Origin: Myxococcus sp. RHSTA-1-4
Lineage (GTDB): Bacteria; Myxococcota; Myxococcia; Myxococcales; Myxococcaceae
Direction: 5' to 3'
Assembly (NCBI RefSeq): GCF_020037125.1
Contig: NZ_JAIQDG010000001.1
Location: 248,001 to 312,000 of the forward strand
DNA length: 64,000 nt
Shown: positions 46,287 through 54,817 of the stretch, piece by piece
Layout: each line of letters begins with the position of its first letter
Numbering within the stretch: the stretch's first letter is position 1
Notes under the pieces: generated by a model
Told to the model about the DNA's origin: nothing
What the model saw: only the letters and a program-made list of their open reading frames with translations
The model's database searches: none
Translations under genes and position numbers: made by a program

Positions 46287-47921
46287 CTACAGCCAGCTCG
46301 CCTCGCGCCGGCCCAGCTCCGCCAGCACGCGCTCCGCGGCCTTCACGCCGAACCAGTTGGCCTCCTCGAAGAGGGCCATGCCGCCCAGGTCCGTGTGCGC
46401 GAAGTGCAGGCTCCGGCCCAGGCTCTCCTGCGCGGCCTTCTTCGCCGCGCCCCACATGAAGCCCGGCGAGGGCCGCACCATGGCGTGCCCCCAGCGCTGC
46501 ACCTCCAGCCGCTGCGCCTGCTCGGCGATGCCCGGGTGCGCCGGCACGAGGTCCGCCATGACGAGCGCCTCCCAGTCCGTGTAGCTCGCGGAGAGCGCCT
46601 TCTCCCGCTCCGCCTTCACGTCCGCGCCGGACATGGGCAGGTACCAGGTGAGCACCGTGGGGCCCCGCTCGTCCTGGCGGAGGAGCTGGTGCGTGGCCAC
46701 CACATAGCCCAGGCTGCGGCTCTCATAGAAGACGTTGTCCCAGGCCAGCGGGAAGCCCCGCGAGCGCGGCGGCGAGGACAGCGTCAGGTTGGCCACCACC
46801 CACGGGCCATACGAGAAGGCGCCCAGCCACTCCGGCCGCTGCTGGCGCCACGGCGCCACCACGTGCGCCGCCACGAAGCGCGGGCAGGCCAGCACCACCT
46901 GCCGGGCCTGGAAGGCCCTCGGCTTGCCCGTGCCCGCCTCCAGCGCGTCCACCCGGCAGCCACCCTCGACGGGCTCCACCGTGTGCACCAGCACGTTGCG
47001 CTGAACCGCCCCGGGCGGCAGCGCGGAGGACAACTGGCGCACCAACCGGCCGTTGCCCTCGGGCCAGCTCAGGAAGCCCTCGCTGCGCTCCCCCTTCCCA
47101 TTCTGCCGCGCGGCGAAGTACCAGATGCCCGCCCACGCGGACACGTGCTCGGACGTGGTGCCGTAGTCATCGCGGCAGGCGTAGTCCACCACCCACTTCA
47201 GCCGCGCCGAGCGGAAGCCCTCGCGCTCCAGCCACGCCGCCATGCTCAGCGCGTCCAGCGCCGTCCACTCCGCGTCGTCGCTGGACAGCCCCGAGGGCAC
47301 CGCGAAGGCCTTGCGCCCCTTCGCGTCGCGCGCGGCGGCGAAGGCATTCATCCGCGCCTCGAAGCGCTCGAATTCCGCCAGGTCCTCCGTGCTCGCTCCG
47401 GCGCGCAGGTAGAGGCCCTCGTACCAGTGGCCCCGGTAATAGAGGCGCTCCTCCGGCTCGTGGATGAGCAGCGTCTCCTCGAAGGTGGGGGCTCCTTCCG
47501 CGTCCACGCCGGTGACGGCGCCCATCTCCCGCAGCAGCCGCACCACCGGGCCCCGGTCCTCCAGCGGCGCCGGCAGGTAGTGCGCGCCCCACGGGTACGC
47601 GGACACGGCGTTGTGCCCGGAGCGGGACGTGCCACCCACGTCCGCTTCGAGCTCCAGCACCCGCACGCCCTTCACGCCCGCGCCCGCCAGCCGCCACGCC
47701 GCGGACAGGCCCGCCACGCCCGCGCCCACCACCAACACGTCCACGGGCTCCAGCACGTCGGCGCGGGGAAGCGGCCCGCCACGCAGCTTGTGGCCCACCT
47801 CCACCGCGCGGTCGACGATGGCGCCCGGCACGGGCTGCCGGGGCCGCGAGCGCTGGCACGCACTGGCCGCCACCGCCGAGCCGAGGAACGCGGCGATGAG
47901 CTCCCGCCGCGTCAGGTGCAT
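46287..47921 (-). CDS. Exported FAD-dependent oxidoreductase (amine-oxidase-like)
   Basis: The product is 544 residues. The N-terminus carries a twin-Arg-like lipoprotein signal (LTRRELIAAFLGSAVAASAC), so a folded flavoprotein is probably exported by Tat and anchored to a membrane. The Rossmann FAD motif is VLVVGAGVAGLSAAWRLAGAG, followed by LELEADVGGTSRSGHN, the pattern of flavin amine oxidases and phytoene-desaturase-like enzymes. It is the last gene of the speD/DUF4178/DUF350/spermidine-synthase operon, which suggests that it oxidises an amine product made by the cluster. Substrate not shown by sequence. Confidence 0.82.
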   Translation of the reverse strand: MHLTRRELIAAFLGSAVAASACQRSRPRQPVPGAIVDRAVEVGHKLRGGPLPRADVLEPVDVLVVGAGVAGLSAAWRLAGAGVKGVRVLELEADVGGTSRSGHNAVSAYPWGAHYLPAPLEDRGPVVRLLREMGAVTGVDAEGAPTFEETLLIHEPEERLYYRGHWYEGLYLRAGASTEDLAEFERFEARMNAFAAARDAKGRKAFAVPSGLSSDDAEWTALDALSMAAWLEREGFRSARLKWVVDYACRDDYGTTSEHVSAWAGIWYFAARQNGKGERSEGFLSWPEGNGRLVRQLSSALPPGAVQRNVLVHTVEPVEGGCRVDALEAGTGKPRAFQARQVVLACPRFVAAHVVAPWRQQRPEWLGAFSYGPWVVANLTLSSPPRSRGFPLAWDNVFYESRSLGYVVATHQLLRQDERGPTVLTWYLPMSGADVKAEREKALSASYTDWEALVMADLVPAHPGIAEQAQRLEVQRWGHAMVRPSPGFMWGAAKKAAQESLGRSLHFAHTDLGGMALFEEANWFGVKAAERVLAELGRREASWL

Positions 47922-47970
47922 CGCCGCCCCGCCTCGCAGCAGGCGAGCGCCGCGCCAGGCTCCCGCCGCG

Positions 47971-49467
47971 TCAGTTCCACCGCCGCCACTCCTCCTCGTA
48001 GTAGTGCACCAGCACCTGGTTGTTCAGCCGGTTCACCTCCGCGGGCAGGGGCCCCATGTCCGGAGGGAAGCGCGTGAGCGACTCCAGCGTGGGCTCGTCC
48101 AGGAAGGCCAGCCCCTCCGGCAGCGGGCGGTGCCGGCCCGGCGCGTCGTGCGCCACCAGCACGTAGCCCCACTCGCCGAAGGAGGGCACCAGCGCGTGGT
48201 ACGGCTCCGTCCAGTAGCCCGCCGCCTTCAGCGTCGCCGCCACGCACCAGAAGGAGCGCCGCGCGAACAGCGGGCTGGTGCTCTGCACCACCGCCACCCC
48301 GTCCGGCGCCAGCCGCTTCTTCAGCAGCTTGTAGAAACCGGTGGTGTACAGCTTCCCCAGCGCGAAGTTGTTCGGGTCCGGGAAGTCCACCACCACCACG
48401 TCGTACAGCTCCTCCCCTTCCGTGAGGAACTGCATCGCGTCCGCGTTCACCACCCGCATCCGCGAATCGGACAGCGAGCGCCCGTTGAGCTTCACCAGCT
48501 CCTCGTAGCCCGTCGCCAGCCCGGTAATCGCCGGGTCCAGGTCCACCAGCGTGACGGAGCGCACGGCCGGATAGCGCAGCACCTCGCGCGCGGCCAGCCC
48601 GTCCCCGCCGCCGAGGATGAGCACCCGCTCCACCTTTCCCGCGCGCACCATGGCCGGGTGCACCAGCGACTCGTGGTAGCGGTACTCGTCGATGCTGGCG
48701 AACTGGAGGTTGCCGTTGAGGAACAGCGAGAAGCCCCGCTTGCCCCGCGTCAGGACGATGCGCTGGTAGGGCGAGCTGGACGCGTGCACCACGTCATCCG
48801 CGTAGAGCTGGTCCTCGTAGAAGGTGGTGAGCCGGTCACCCAGCACGAAGCCCACCAGCAGCAACACCGTCAGCACCACCGCCTTGATGCGCAGCCGCAG
48901 CGGGTTGCCCAGCAACGGCGCCAGCAGCCACGTGCTCCACAGGCCCACGCCCGCGTTCAGCACGCCGAACAGCAGCGAGGTGCGCACCAGCCCCAGCTTG
49001 GGCACCAGCAGCAGCGGAAAGGCGAGGCTCGCCGCCAGCGCGCCCAGGTAGTCCAGCGACAGCACCTGGCTGACCAGGTCCTTGAACTTGAGCTGGTCCT
49101 TGAGGATGCGCAACAGGAGGGGAATCTCCAACCCCACCAGCGTGCCGATGCCAATGACGCTGCCGTACAGCGCCACCCGGAACAGGTCCGTCAGGGTGAA
49201 GGTGAGGAACAGCAGCGGCGCGCACAGGCCACCCAGCAGCGCCACCGCCAGCTCCACCTCCACGAAGCGCTGCGCCACCCCGCGCTCGATGTAGCGCGAC
49301 AGGTAGCTGCCGATGCCCATGGCGAAGAGGTAACCGCCGATGACGGTGGAGAACTGGGTGATGGAGTCCCCGAGCAGGTAGCTCGCGAGCGCCCCGACGA
49401 CGAGCTCGTAGATGAGCCCGCACGTCGCGATGACGAGGACGGTGACGTACAGCAGCGTCTTGTTCAA
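47971..49467 (-). CDS. Membrane-fused spermidine-synthase-like aminopropyltransferase
   Basis: The product is 498 residues from a TTG start (no ATG nearby). Residues 1-210 form about six to seven membrane segments; residues about 220-498 are the spermidine synthase fold, with SPYQRIVLTRG, LNGNLQFASIDEYRYHESLVHP, the SAM-type LILGGGDGLAAREVL and VVVDFPDPNNFALGKLYT. In ordinary SpeE the catalytic region is DSSDP; here it is DFPDP. It would transfer an aminopropyl group from decarboxylated SAM, supplied by the SpeD of this operon, to an acceptor at the membrane. The acceptor is unknown. The FAD oxidase gene follows after 49 bases. Confidence 0.88.
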   Translation of the reverse strand: MNKTLLYVTVLVIATCGLIYELVVGALASYLLGDSITQFSTVIGGYLFAMGIGSYLSRYIERGVAQRFVEVELAVALLGGLCAPLLFLTFTLTDLFRVALYGSVIGIGTLVGLEIPLLLRILKDQLKFKDLVSQVLSLDYLGALAASLAFPLLLVPKLGLVRTSLLFGVLNAGVGLWSTWLLAPLLGNPLRLRIKAVVLTVLLLVGFVLGDRLTTFYEDQLYADDVVHASSSPYQRIVLTRGKRGFSLFLNGNLQFASIDEYRYHESLVHPAMVRAGKVERVLILGGGDGLAAREVLRYPAVRSVTLVDLDPAITGLATGYEELVKLNGRSLSDSRMRVVNADAMQFLTEGEELYDVVVVDFPDPNNFALGKLYTTGFYKLLKKRLAPDGVAVVQSTSPLFARRSFWCVAATLKAAGYWTEPYHALVPSFGEWGYVLVAHDAPGRHRPLPEGLAFLDEPTLESLTRFPPDMGPLPAEVNRLNNQVLVHYYEEEWRRWN

Positions 49468-49503
49468 GTCGTCACTTCACTTCACGCATGGGCGGCGCGC
49501 CGC

Positions 49504-49731
49504 TCATCCACTGATGGCGGCGGCCACGATGATGGCCAGACCGATGATGAAGGAGCCGATGACGACGCCGACCGCGGTGTTCTGGTCGGCCTCCAGCTCC
49601 TTGTGCACGTCGAACGGCAGGATGAGGCGGATGACGTAGAAGCCCGCCACGAATACCGCCAGGCCGATGAGCGAGTAGATGACGCTCGCCAGCACTCCCT
49701 GCACGCTTACGACGACGCCGAGTAACAACAT
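49504..49731 (-). CDS. DUF350 membrane protein, half-length
   Basis: The product is 75 residues with two membrane segments (about 8-36 and 51-73) joined by a short polar loop (DVHKELEADQNTA). This is a single DUF350 unit; many DUF350 proteins have two units (four membrane segments) and about 130 residues. Such proteins are small inner-membrane components of unknown function, often near polyamine- or amidoligase-type genes. The ATG shares one base with the stop of the 53-residue gene (TGATG). Confidence 0.85.
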   Translation of the reverse strand: MLLLGVVVSVQGVLASVIYSLIGLAVFVAGFYVIRLILPFDVHKELEADQNTAVGVVIGSFIIGLAIIVAAAISG

Positions 49732-49892
49732 CACTTCCCTCCCTGGTAGCCACCGGTCCACAGCAGGATGCCGCCCGGCGAGCGACGCACGTTGCCGGGC
49801 ACCTGGTCCTTCTGCTCGCTGCTGAAGGGCGACCACCCGGACATCGTCAACAGGGCGTAGCCCAGCAGCACCAACCCACCGAAGAACTTCAT
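49731..49892 (-). CDS. 53-residue membrane protein between DUF4178 and DUF350 genes
   Basis: Found by reading the minus strand; it is too short for usual gene-length cut-offs. It begins MKFFGGLVLLGYALLTMSGW (one membrane segment or signal anchor), then SPFSSEQKDQVPGNVRRSPGG and a second hydrophobic patch ILLWTGGYQGGK. Its stop overlaps the DUF350 ATG by one base (TGATG), and it starts 24 bases after the DUF4178 stop, so tight coupling supports it being a real gene. Possibly the small DUF4247-like or spacer component of this cluster; family not recognised. Confidence 0.7.
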   Translation of the reverse strand: MKFFGGLVLLGYALLTMSGWSPFSSEQKDQVPGNVRRSPGGILLWTGGYQGGK

Positions 49893-49916
49893 GCCGTGCC
49901 TCCGTGAGTCATGGAA

Positions 49917-51818
49917 CTAGTCCGCGAAGTTGCTCTCCGCCCAGCGCTGCGTCTCGAAGCCGTGCGAGCGGAACCACACCCACGCGGGGCCCAACAACAT
50001 CAGGATGAAGGCGCAGCAGAACCAGCTCCCGTTGGGCGTGTCGTGGGTCAGCTTCACGTTGAAGGAGCGGGGCCCGCTCACCGCCGGGTCGAACGCCGCC
50101 GTGGTGCGCAGCACGTACGTGCCGGGCGGCAGCGCGGACAGGTGCGTGCTCGCCGAGGTGGAGCCCTCGCTCCAGGAGCCGTCGCTGTCCTGCCCGCTGT
50201 AGTAGCTCAGCTCCTCGGAGAAGCCCACCACCGCGCCCGTGTCCTGGTTCACCAGGTCGCCCTGGATGCCCAGCCACGTGTTGTTGAGCTGGCCGGTGGC
50301 GACCTCCACCTTCATGTTGCCCTTCTTCTCCAGCACGAAGGGCTCGCTGAACTTCATCGCCGAGGGCGTGCCGGACTGGGCGTCCGCGGGCACCACCACC
50401 GGCTGCTCCAGCACCACCCTGTTCTCCGCGCGGATGGCGAAGATGCCTGACAGCACGAACAGGCCCACCAGCCAGATGGCCGTCCACACGAAGGTGGAGC
50501 GCAGCCCCTCCTTGTGCGGGTTGGGCTGGTTGGGGGCGATGCCGTGCGGCTCCGGCAGCGGGTCCTTCAGCCGGAAGGCCTCCTTCACCACCTCGGGCTT
50601 CAGGTACTCGCCGAGGGTGTACGACACCTCGTCCTCGGTGGCGTCCACATTCACGGAGTACGGCGGCGCCACGTACTCCGTCGCCCGGGCCGTCTCTCCC
50701 GCCGTCACCTCCCAGTAGAACTCGCCCTGCACCGACTCGGTGACGGCGGTGACGTGCTGGAAGGCCTTGTAGCGCCGGTCCTCGTGGAAGGCCGCCACCA
50801 TGGGTGACAGCGACACGTCACCGGCGGGCAGCGGCTTGAGGAACGTCCAGTGGCCGTTGGAGTGCATCAGCCACGTGAAGCCGCGCTCCCGGTTGTAGAG
50901 CAGGTACTCCGCCCACGGGTAGCGCACGCCCTCCACGGTGCACGAGCGCACGAGGTAGCCGATGCACACCCAGTCCGCCCCGTCGAGCGTCCCCTTCGTC
51001 CCCAGGGGGATGAGGGGCGCGTCGTCGGGCTTCTCCAGCAGGCGGAGGAAGGACAGCTTCCCCTGGCTGACGTCCAGCAGCGCGCCGCAGTAGGGGCACG
51101 CCACGCGCAACGACTTGTCCGGCGCGCGCAGCTCCAGCGGGCCATTGCAGTTGGTGCAGCGCGCCTGCTTCAGCTCCACCCGGCGCGCGCGGGGGCGGAG
51201 CTGGCCGGCCGGAATCCCGAGCTGCTCCAGCTTGAGCGCCTCGCCGGTGAAGACCTCCGGGTCATGCCCGCGGGTGCCGAAGTCCAGCGTGAGGAAGCTG
51301 CCCTTGGGCCCGGTGGCGTCCACGTACCAGGCGTCCTGCGTGGGGTCCACGTCGCTGGGGAGCTGCCCCTCGGCAGACACCACCCGGCCGTGGCCGCGCT
51401 CCTCGATGACCCACGCCTTGTTCCGCAGGCGCAGCCGCTCGCCGGGGTGCAGGTCCTCCAGCGCGAGCCCTTCCTCGAGGCCCGCGTCGAAGAGCAGGTG
51501 GAAGGCCCCCTCGGACTCGCTGATCCACCCGGTGCGGCCGTCGTCGAACTCCACGTACCACTCGTCCCACGGGCCGGCGCCGTGGTCCTTCTGGAGGTGG
51601 CCGACGATGCGGTAGCCCTTGCGCGCGAAGCGGCCCTCCGCGCCGAGCTGCAGCGGGGAGTCGGTGGGGACGATGCGGCCAATCTTCCCGTGGTCCTCGA
51701 AGTTGGCGCCGCTGCGCGCCACCACCGTGCTGCAGTGGGAGCACACCACCACCTGCGCCGAGCCGGCGGTGAACTCGATTGCCGCGCCGCACGCCGGACA
51801 CTGGCCCTGCTGCGTCAC
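49917..51818 (-). CDS. DUF4178 zinc-ribbon membrane protein
   Basis: The product is 633 residues from a GTG. Two zinc ribbons are visible: C7/C10 with C26/C29 at the N-terminus, and CTNC...CPYC near residues 218-242. Two DUF4178 units follow them (GYRIVGHLQKDHG with WDEWYVEFDDGRTGWISE, and WVCIGYLVRSC with WAEYLLYNRERGFTWL). The C-terminal third has two membrane segments (TAIWLVGLFVLSGIFAI and FCCAFILMLLGPAWVWF) bracketing a domain of about 110 residues predicted outside the cytoplasm. It is coupled to SpeD by a 4-base overlap (GTGA). Inference: the scaffold that holds a modified substrate at the membrane. Confidence 0.85.
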   Translation of the reverse strand: MTQQGQCPACGAAIEFTAGSAQVVVCSHCSTVVARSGANFEDHGKIGRIVPTDSPLQLGAEGRFARKGYRIVGHLQKDHGAGPWDEWYVEFDDGRTGWISESEGAFHLLFDAGLEEGLALEDLHPGERLRLRNKAWVIEERGHGRVVSAEGQLPSDVDPTQDAWYVDATGPKGSFLTLDFGTRGHDPEVFTGEALKLEQLGIPAGQLRPRARRVELKQARCTNCNGPLELRAPDKSLRVACPYCGALLDVSQGKLSFLRLLEKPDDAPLIPLGTKGTLDGADWVCIGYLVRSCTVEGVRYPWAEYLLYNRERGFTWLMHSNGHWTFLKPLPAGDVSLSPMVAAFHEDRRYKAFQHVTAVTESVQGEFYWEVTAGETARATEYVAPPYSVNVDATEDEVSYTLGEYLKPEVVKEAFRLKDPLPEPHGIAPNQPNPHKEGLRSTFVWTAIWLVGLFVLSGIFAIRAENRVVLEQPVVVPADAQSGTPSAMKFSEPFVLEKKGNMKVEVATGQLNNTWLGIQGDLVNQDTGAVVGFSEELSYYSGQDSDGSWSEGSTSASTHLSALPPGTYVLRTTAAFDPAVSGPRSFNVKLTHDTPNGSWFCCAFILMLLGPAWVWFRSHGFETQRWAESNFAD

Positions 51819-52201
51819 GCCGTCACCCCCCGCTTCAGCTCACGCACATGGCAGGACGCCGCGCCCAGGTGCCGGGCCAGCAGCGACTCGAAGTCCGGCC
51901 GCGCGCGGGTGCGGCAGCAGTAGACGTTGAGCGCGGCGAAGCCGTGCTCGGGGAAGGTGTGGATGGTCAGGTGGCTCTCCGCCAGCAGCGTCAGGCCGGT
52001 GATGCCCCCGGGCTCCGGGAACACGTGCCACTGGGGCTGTCCGACGACCTTCAGGTCCAGCAAGACGATGAACTCCTCGAAGAGCGCCGCGAGCGCCGCC
52101 GCGTCCTTGAGCCGCTCGGGCGCGCAGCCACTCGCGTCAACCAGCCACTCCTGTCCCGTGGTCAGCGTCGAACTCCCTCCTGCGTGGGGGCTTCTTATCA
52201 T
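51815..52201 (-). CDS. S-adenosylmethionine decarboxylase, prokaryotic pyruvoyl type
   Basis: The product is 128 residues, normal for the bacterial proenzyme (SpeD/SpeH). Self-cleavage at the Glu-Ser bond in LLAESHLTIHTFPEHG creates the pyruvoyl group; NVYCC after it matches the conserved region with the catalytic Cys. It makes decarboxylated SAM, the aminopropyl donor for the spermidine-synthase-like enzyme in the same operon. ATG 52201 has GGAGG upstream. A CTG nine bases after an internal AGGAGGG is a second possible start. It is divergent from the hydrolase gene at 52301. Confidence 0.93.
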   Translation of the reverse strand: MIRSPHAGGSSTLTTGQEWLVDASGCAPERLKDAAALAALFEEFIVLLDLKVVGQPQWHVFPEPGGITGLTLLAESHLTIHTFPEHGFAALNVYCCRTRARPDFESLLARHLGAASCHVRELKRGVTA

Positions 52202-52300
52202 GGGCTCCGCCTCCGGGGGCGACCCCGGAAGGGCCACCCGGGCGGGCATGGCCGGTGGGTTGGCGCCCCCCGTCACCTTCCCGGTACGCTGCGGGGTGAG

Positions 52301-53305
52301 ATGACGCAGTCGCTTCCCGACGTTCCCCCTCCGCCGCTCCCGAGCCCCACCCCCACACCCGCGCCGGCCCGCGAGGCCAGCGCCATTGCCCGGCTGTCCC
52401 GCTCGCTCCGGGGCCTGCCGGCCGCGGACCGCTGGTGGGGCCCCGGCTGCGGAGGCCTGGCCGGCTGGCTGAAGGCCGCCGCGGGGGCGCCCCCGCAGGA
52501 GGACCTCACCCCGCGCTTCCGGGCGCTGCTGGCGCGCGTGCGCGAGGGCGAGCCGGTGCTGCCGGACGCGGCGAAGCGGCACCAGTACCTGCTGGTGCGC
52601 GGCATGCTGGGCGATGAATTGCCCGGCTACCTGCTGGACAACGTGCAGCGGCTGGAGCGCCGGGGCCTGGACGTGCTCGAGGTGCCGGTGGACACGGAGG
52701 GGCTGCTGACGGACAACGTGGCGGTGCTGCGCGAGGCGCTGCTGGACGCGGAGTACTTCGGCCGCTCGGTGGTGATGGTGGGCCACAGCAAGGGCGGCGT
52801 GGAGTGCACGGCCACGCTGGCCCTGTACCCGGAGCTGCGGCGGGTGGTGCGCGCCGTGGTGACGCTGCAGGCGCCCTATGGCGGCTCGTCCATCGCCCAT
52901 GACCTGGCCACCGCGCCGGAGATGCGGCGGCTCATCGACTTCGCCTTCCCACTGCTGTTCCATGGCGTGTCCCGGTCCGTGGAGGAGCTTTCCTATACAA
53001 GTCGGATGGAGTTCATCCGAAAGCACCCCTACCCGGCGGCCGTCATCCCCACCGTGTCCCTGGCCACCTCGCGCCTGTCACGCCTGTCCAGCCTGTACCC
53101 CCTGCAGCGGTATCTGTATGACAGGTACGGCTACGCGTCGGACGGCATGGTGACGGCCGTGGACGCGGAGGTGCCGGGCGCGGGCGTGGTGCGCCTGGAC
53201 GACATGGACCACGCGGAGGCCGCGATGCGGGGCCTGCCCGGCTTCGCCCGCTACCACCCCGGTGACGTCACCGAGGTGATGGTGGCCCTGGCCCTGGGGG
53301 GGTAA
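52301..53305 (+). CDS. Alpha/beta hydrolase, lipase-like
   Basis: The product is 334 residues. A Pro-rich N-terminus (about 1-25) precedes the hydrolase core. The nucleophile elbow is GHSKGG, with LLVRGMLGDELPGYL as the oxyanion region (about residue 95) and a late DDMDHAEA supplying Asp/His. The HSKGG variant and the helical cap resemble secreted lipases and esterases such as those acting on polyhydroxyalkanoates or triacylglycerols. No signal peptide. TACGCT ends ten bases before the ATG. Confidence 0.8.
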   Translation: MTQSLPDVPPPPLPSPTPTPAPAREASAIARLSRSLRGLPAADRWWGPGCGGLAGWLKAAAGAPPQEDLTPRFRALLARVREGEPVLPDAAKRHQYLLVRGMLGDELPGYLLDNVQRLERRGLDVLEVPVDTEGLLTDNVAVLREALLDAEYFGRSVVMVGHSKGGVECTATLALYPELRRVVRAVVTLQAPYGGSSIAHDLATAPEMRRLIDFAFPLLFHGVSRSVEELSYTSRMEFIRKHPYPAAVIPTVSLATSRLSRLSSLYPLQRYLYDRYGYASDGMVTAVDAEVPGAGVVRLDDMDHAEAAMRGLPGFARYHPGDVTEVMVALALGG

Positions 53306-53308
53306 GGT
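53303..53308 (+). promoter_or_regulatory. TAAGGT hexamer before the cyclophilin gene
   Basis: It overlaps the hydrolase stop codon (TAA) and ends nine bases before the ATG at 53318, so the cyclophilin operon may have its own start. Confidence 0.35.
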
Positions 53309-53317
53309 TCGCCCGCC

Positions 53318-54064
53318 ATGCGGACCCGAATCCTGACGACTGTCCTCCTCTGCCTCTCCCTCGCCGCCTGTACCAAGGACTCCGAGAAGAAGGAGCCCTC
53401 GGGGAGCGGTTCCACCGCCACGAGCCCGGCCACGCCTCCCGCCCAGCCCGCCAGGCCGCCTCTGCCCCCGGCCACCGAGGCAGCCGCCACGGCCGCCTCG
53501 GGCGAGTGGACGAAGAAGGTCCAGGCCGGCCAGGAGGTCTACGCCACCCTGAGCACCAACCAGGGCGACATCGTCCTGCGCCTGTTCTCCAAGGACGCGC
53601 CGAAGACGGTGGCCAACTTCGTGGGCCTGGCCACGGGCGAGAAGCCGTGGACGGACCCCGGCAGCGGCCAGCGCGTGGAGGGCCGCCCGCTGTACCAGGG
53701 CGTCATCTTCCACCGCGTGATTCCGGGCTTCATGATTCAGGGCGGCGACCCCACGGGCACCGGCCGCGGCGACCCGGGCTACCGCTTCGAGGACGAGTTC
53801 CAGAGCGGCCGCACCTTCAACAAGCCGGGCCTGCTGGCCATGGCCAACGCGGGCCCCAACACCAACGGCAGCCAGTTCTTCATCACCACCTCCACGCCGG
53901 ACTACCTCAACAACCGCCACACCATCTTCGGTGAGGTGGTGAAGGGTTACGAGGTGGTGGAGAAGATCTCCAACGTCGAGCGCGACCCGCGCGACAGGCC
54001 GCTGCAGCCGGTGGTCATCCAGAAGGTGTCGATGAGCGACCAGGCTCCGGCGGGCGCGAAGTGA
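53318..54064 (+). CDS. Cyclophilin-type peptidyl-prolyl isomerase lipoprotein
   Basis: The product is 248 residues. The lipobox is LSLAACTK (Cys18). A Ser/Pro/Ala-rich linker of about 50 residues leads to a bacterial cyclophilin domain (FSKDAPKTVANFVGLATGEK, VIFHRVIPGFMIQGGDPTGTG, LLAMANAGPNTNGSQFFIT). The catalytic Arg is in FHRVIPG. It would speed proline isomerisation during folding of envelope proteins. TAAGGT ends nine bases before the ATG. It overlaps the next gene by 4 bases (ATGA). Confidence 0.92.
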   Translation: MRTRILTTVLLCLSLAACTKDSEKKEPSGSGSTATSPATPPAQPARPPLPPATEAAATAASGEWTKKVQAGQEVYATLSTNQGDIVLRLFSKDAPKTVANFVGLATGEKPWTDPGSGQRVEGRPLYQGVIFHRVIPGFMIQGGDPTGTGRGDPGYRFEDEFQSGRTFNKPGLLAMANAGPNTNGSQFFITTSTPDYLNNRHTIFGEVVKGYEVVEKISNVERDPRDRPLQPVVIQKVSMSDQAPAGAK

Positions 54065-54813
54065 TGGGTGGCCGTACCGCGCGGCGCATCACCACGCGCC
54101 TGGGTGAGCTGGACTGCAACGTCGTGGACGCGCTCCCCGAGGGCGCGGCCCCCGAGCTGGCCGTCGTCCTCTGCCACGGCTTCGGCGCTCCGGCCACCGA
54201 CCTGGTGCCGCTGGCGCCGGAGCTGATGTCGCTGGAGTCGTCGCTGGCCGAGCGCGTGCGCTTCGTGTTTCCCGGCGCCCCGCTGACGCTGGCGGAGTGG
54301 GGCATGCCCTCCGGACGCGCCTGGTTCCACCTGCCCGAGGCCGTCATGCGCGGGCAGATGCGGGACTGGGACGTGTTCGCCCGCGAGGTGCCTCCGGGCC
54401 TGCCGGCCGCGCGCCGGGCGGTGATGAGCGTGGTGGACGCGCTGTCCGCGTCCACGAAGCTGCCCTATGGGCGCATCGTCCTGGGCGGCTTCAGCCAGGG
54501 CGGCATGGTGACGACGGACGTGGCGCTGCGGCTGGAGGAGGCGCCCGCCGGCCTGTGCATCATGTCCGGCACGCTCACCTCGGAGGCGGAGTGGCGGCAG
54601 AAGGCGTCCGCCCGGAAGGGGCTGCCGGTGTTCCAGGCCCACGGGCGCGAGGACACCGTGCTGCCCTTCTTCGCCGCCGAGCGCCTGCGCGACGTGCTGA
54701 CGGAGTCCGGGCTGTCGGTGGACTTCCTCCCCTTCGACGGGCCGCACACCATTGCTCCCGAGGAGATGGAGCGGATGGCGGCGTTCCTCGCGGCGCGGCT
54801 GGGAGGCCGCTGA
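54061..54813 (+). CDS. Phospholipase/carboxylesterase family hydrolase
   Basis: The product is 250 residues of the carboxylesterase (PF02230) type. LCHGFGAPATDLVPL forms the oxyanion hole, GGFSQGGMV the nucleophile elbow, FQAHGREDTVLPF the acid and PFDGPHTI the catalytic His. It hydrolyses short acyl esters or lysophospholipids. It is translationally coupled to the cyclophilin gene and 4 bases before the YjbQ gene. Confidence 0.9.
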   Translation: MMGGRTARRITTRLGELDCNVVDALPEGAAPELAVVLCHGFGAPATDLVPLAPELMSLESSLAERVRFVFPGAPLTLAEWGMPSGRAWFHLPEAVMRGQMRDWDVFAREVPPGLPAARRAVMSVVDALSASTKLPYGRIVLGGFSQGGMVTTDVALRLEEAPAGLCIMSGTLTSEAEWRQKASARKGLPVFQAHGREDTVLPFFAAERLRDVLTESGLSVDFLPFDGPHTIAPEEMERMAAFLAARLGGR

Positions 54814-54817
54814 GGGC

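Noticed and set aside
47971-49467. Calling the membrane SpeE-like protein an ordinary spermidine synthase
   Set aside because: The fused membrane domain, the DFPDP variant and the operon context make an ordinary soluble spermidine synthase unlikely.
49917-50450. Plus-strand frames opposite the DUF4178 and spermidine-synthase genes
   Set aside because: They are biased to His, Arg and Gln, lack motifs and oppose well-supported genes.
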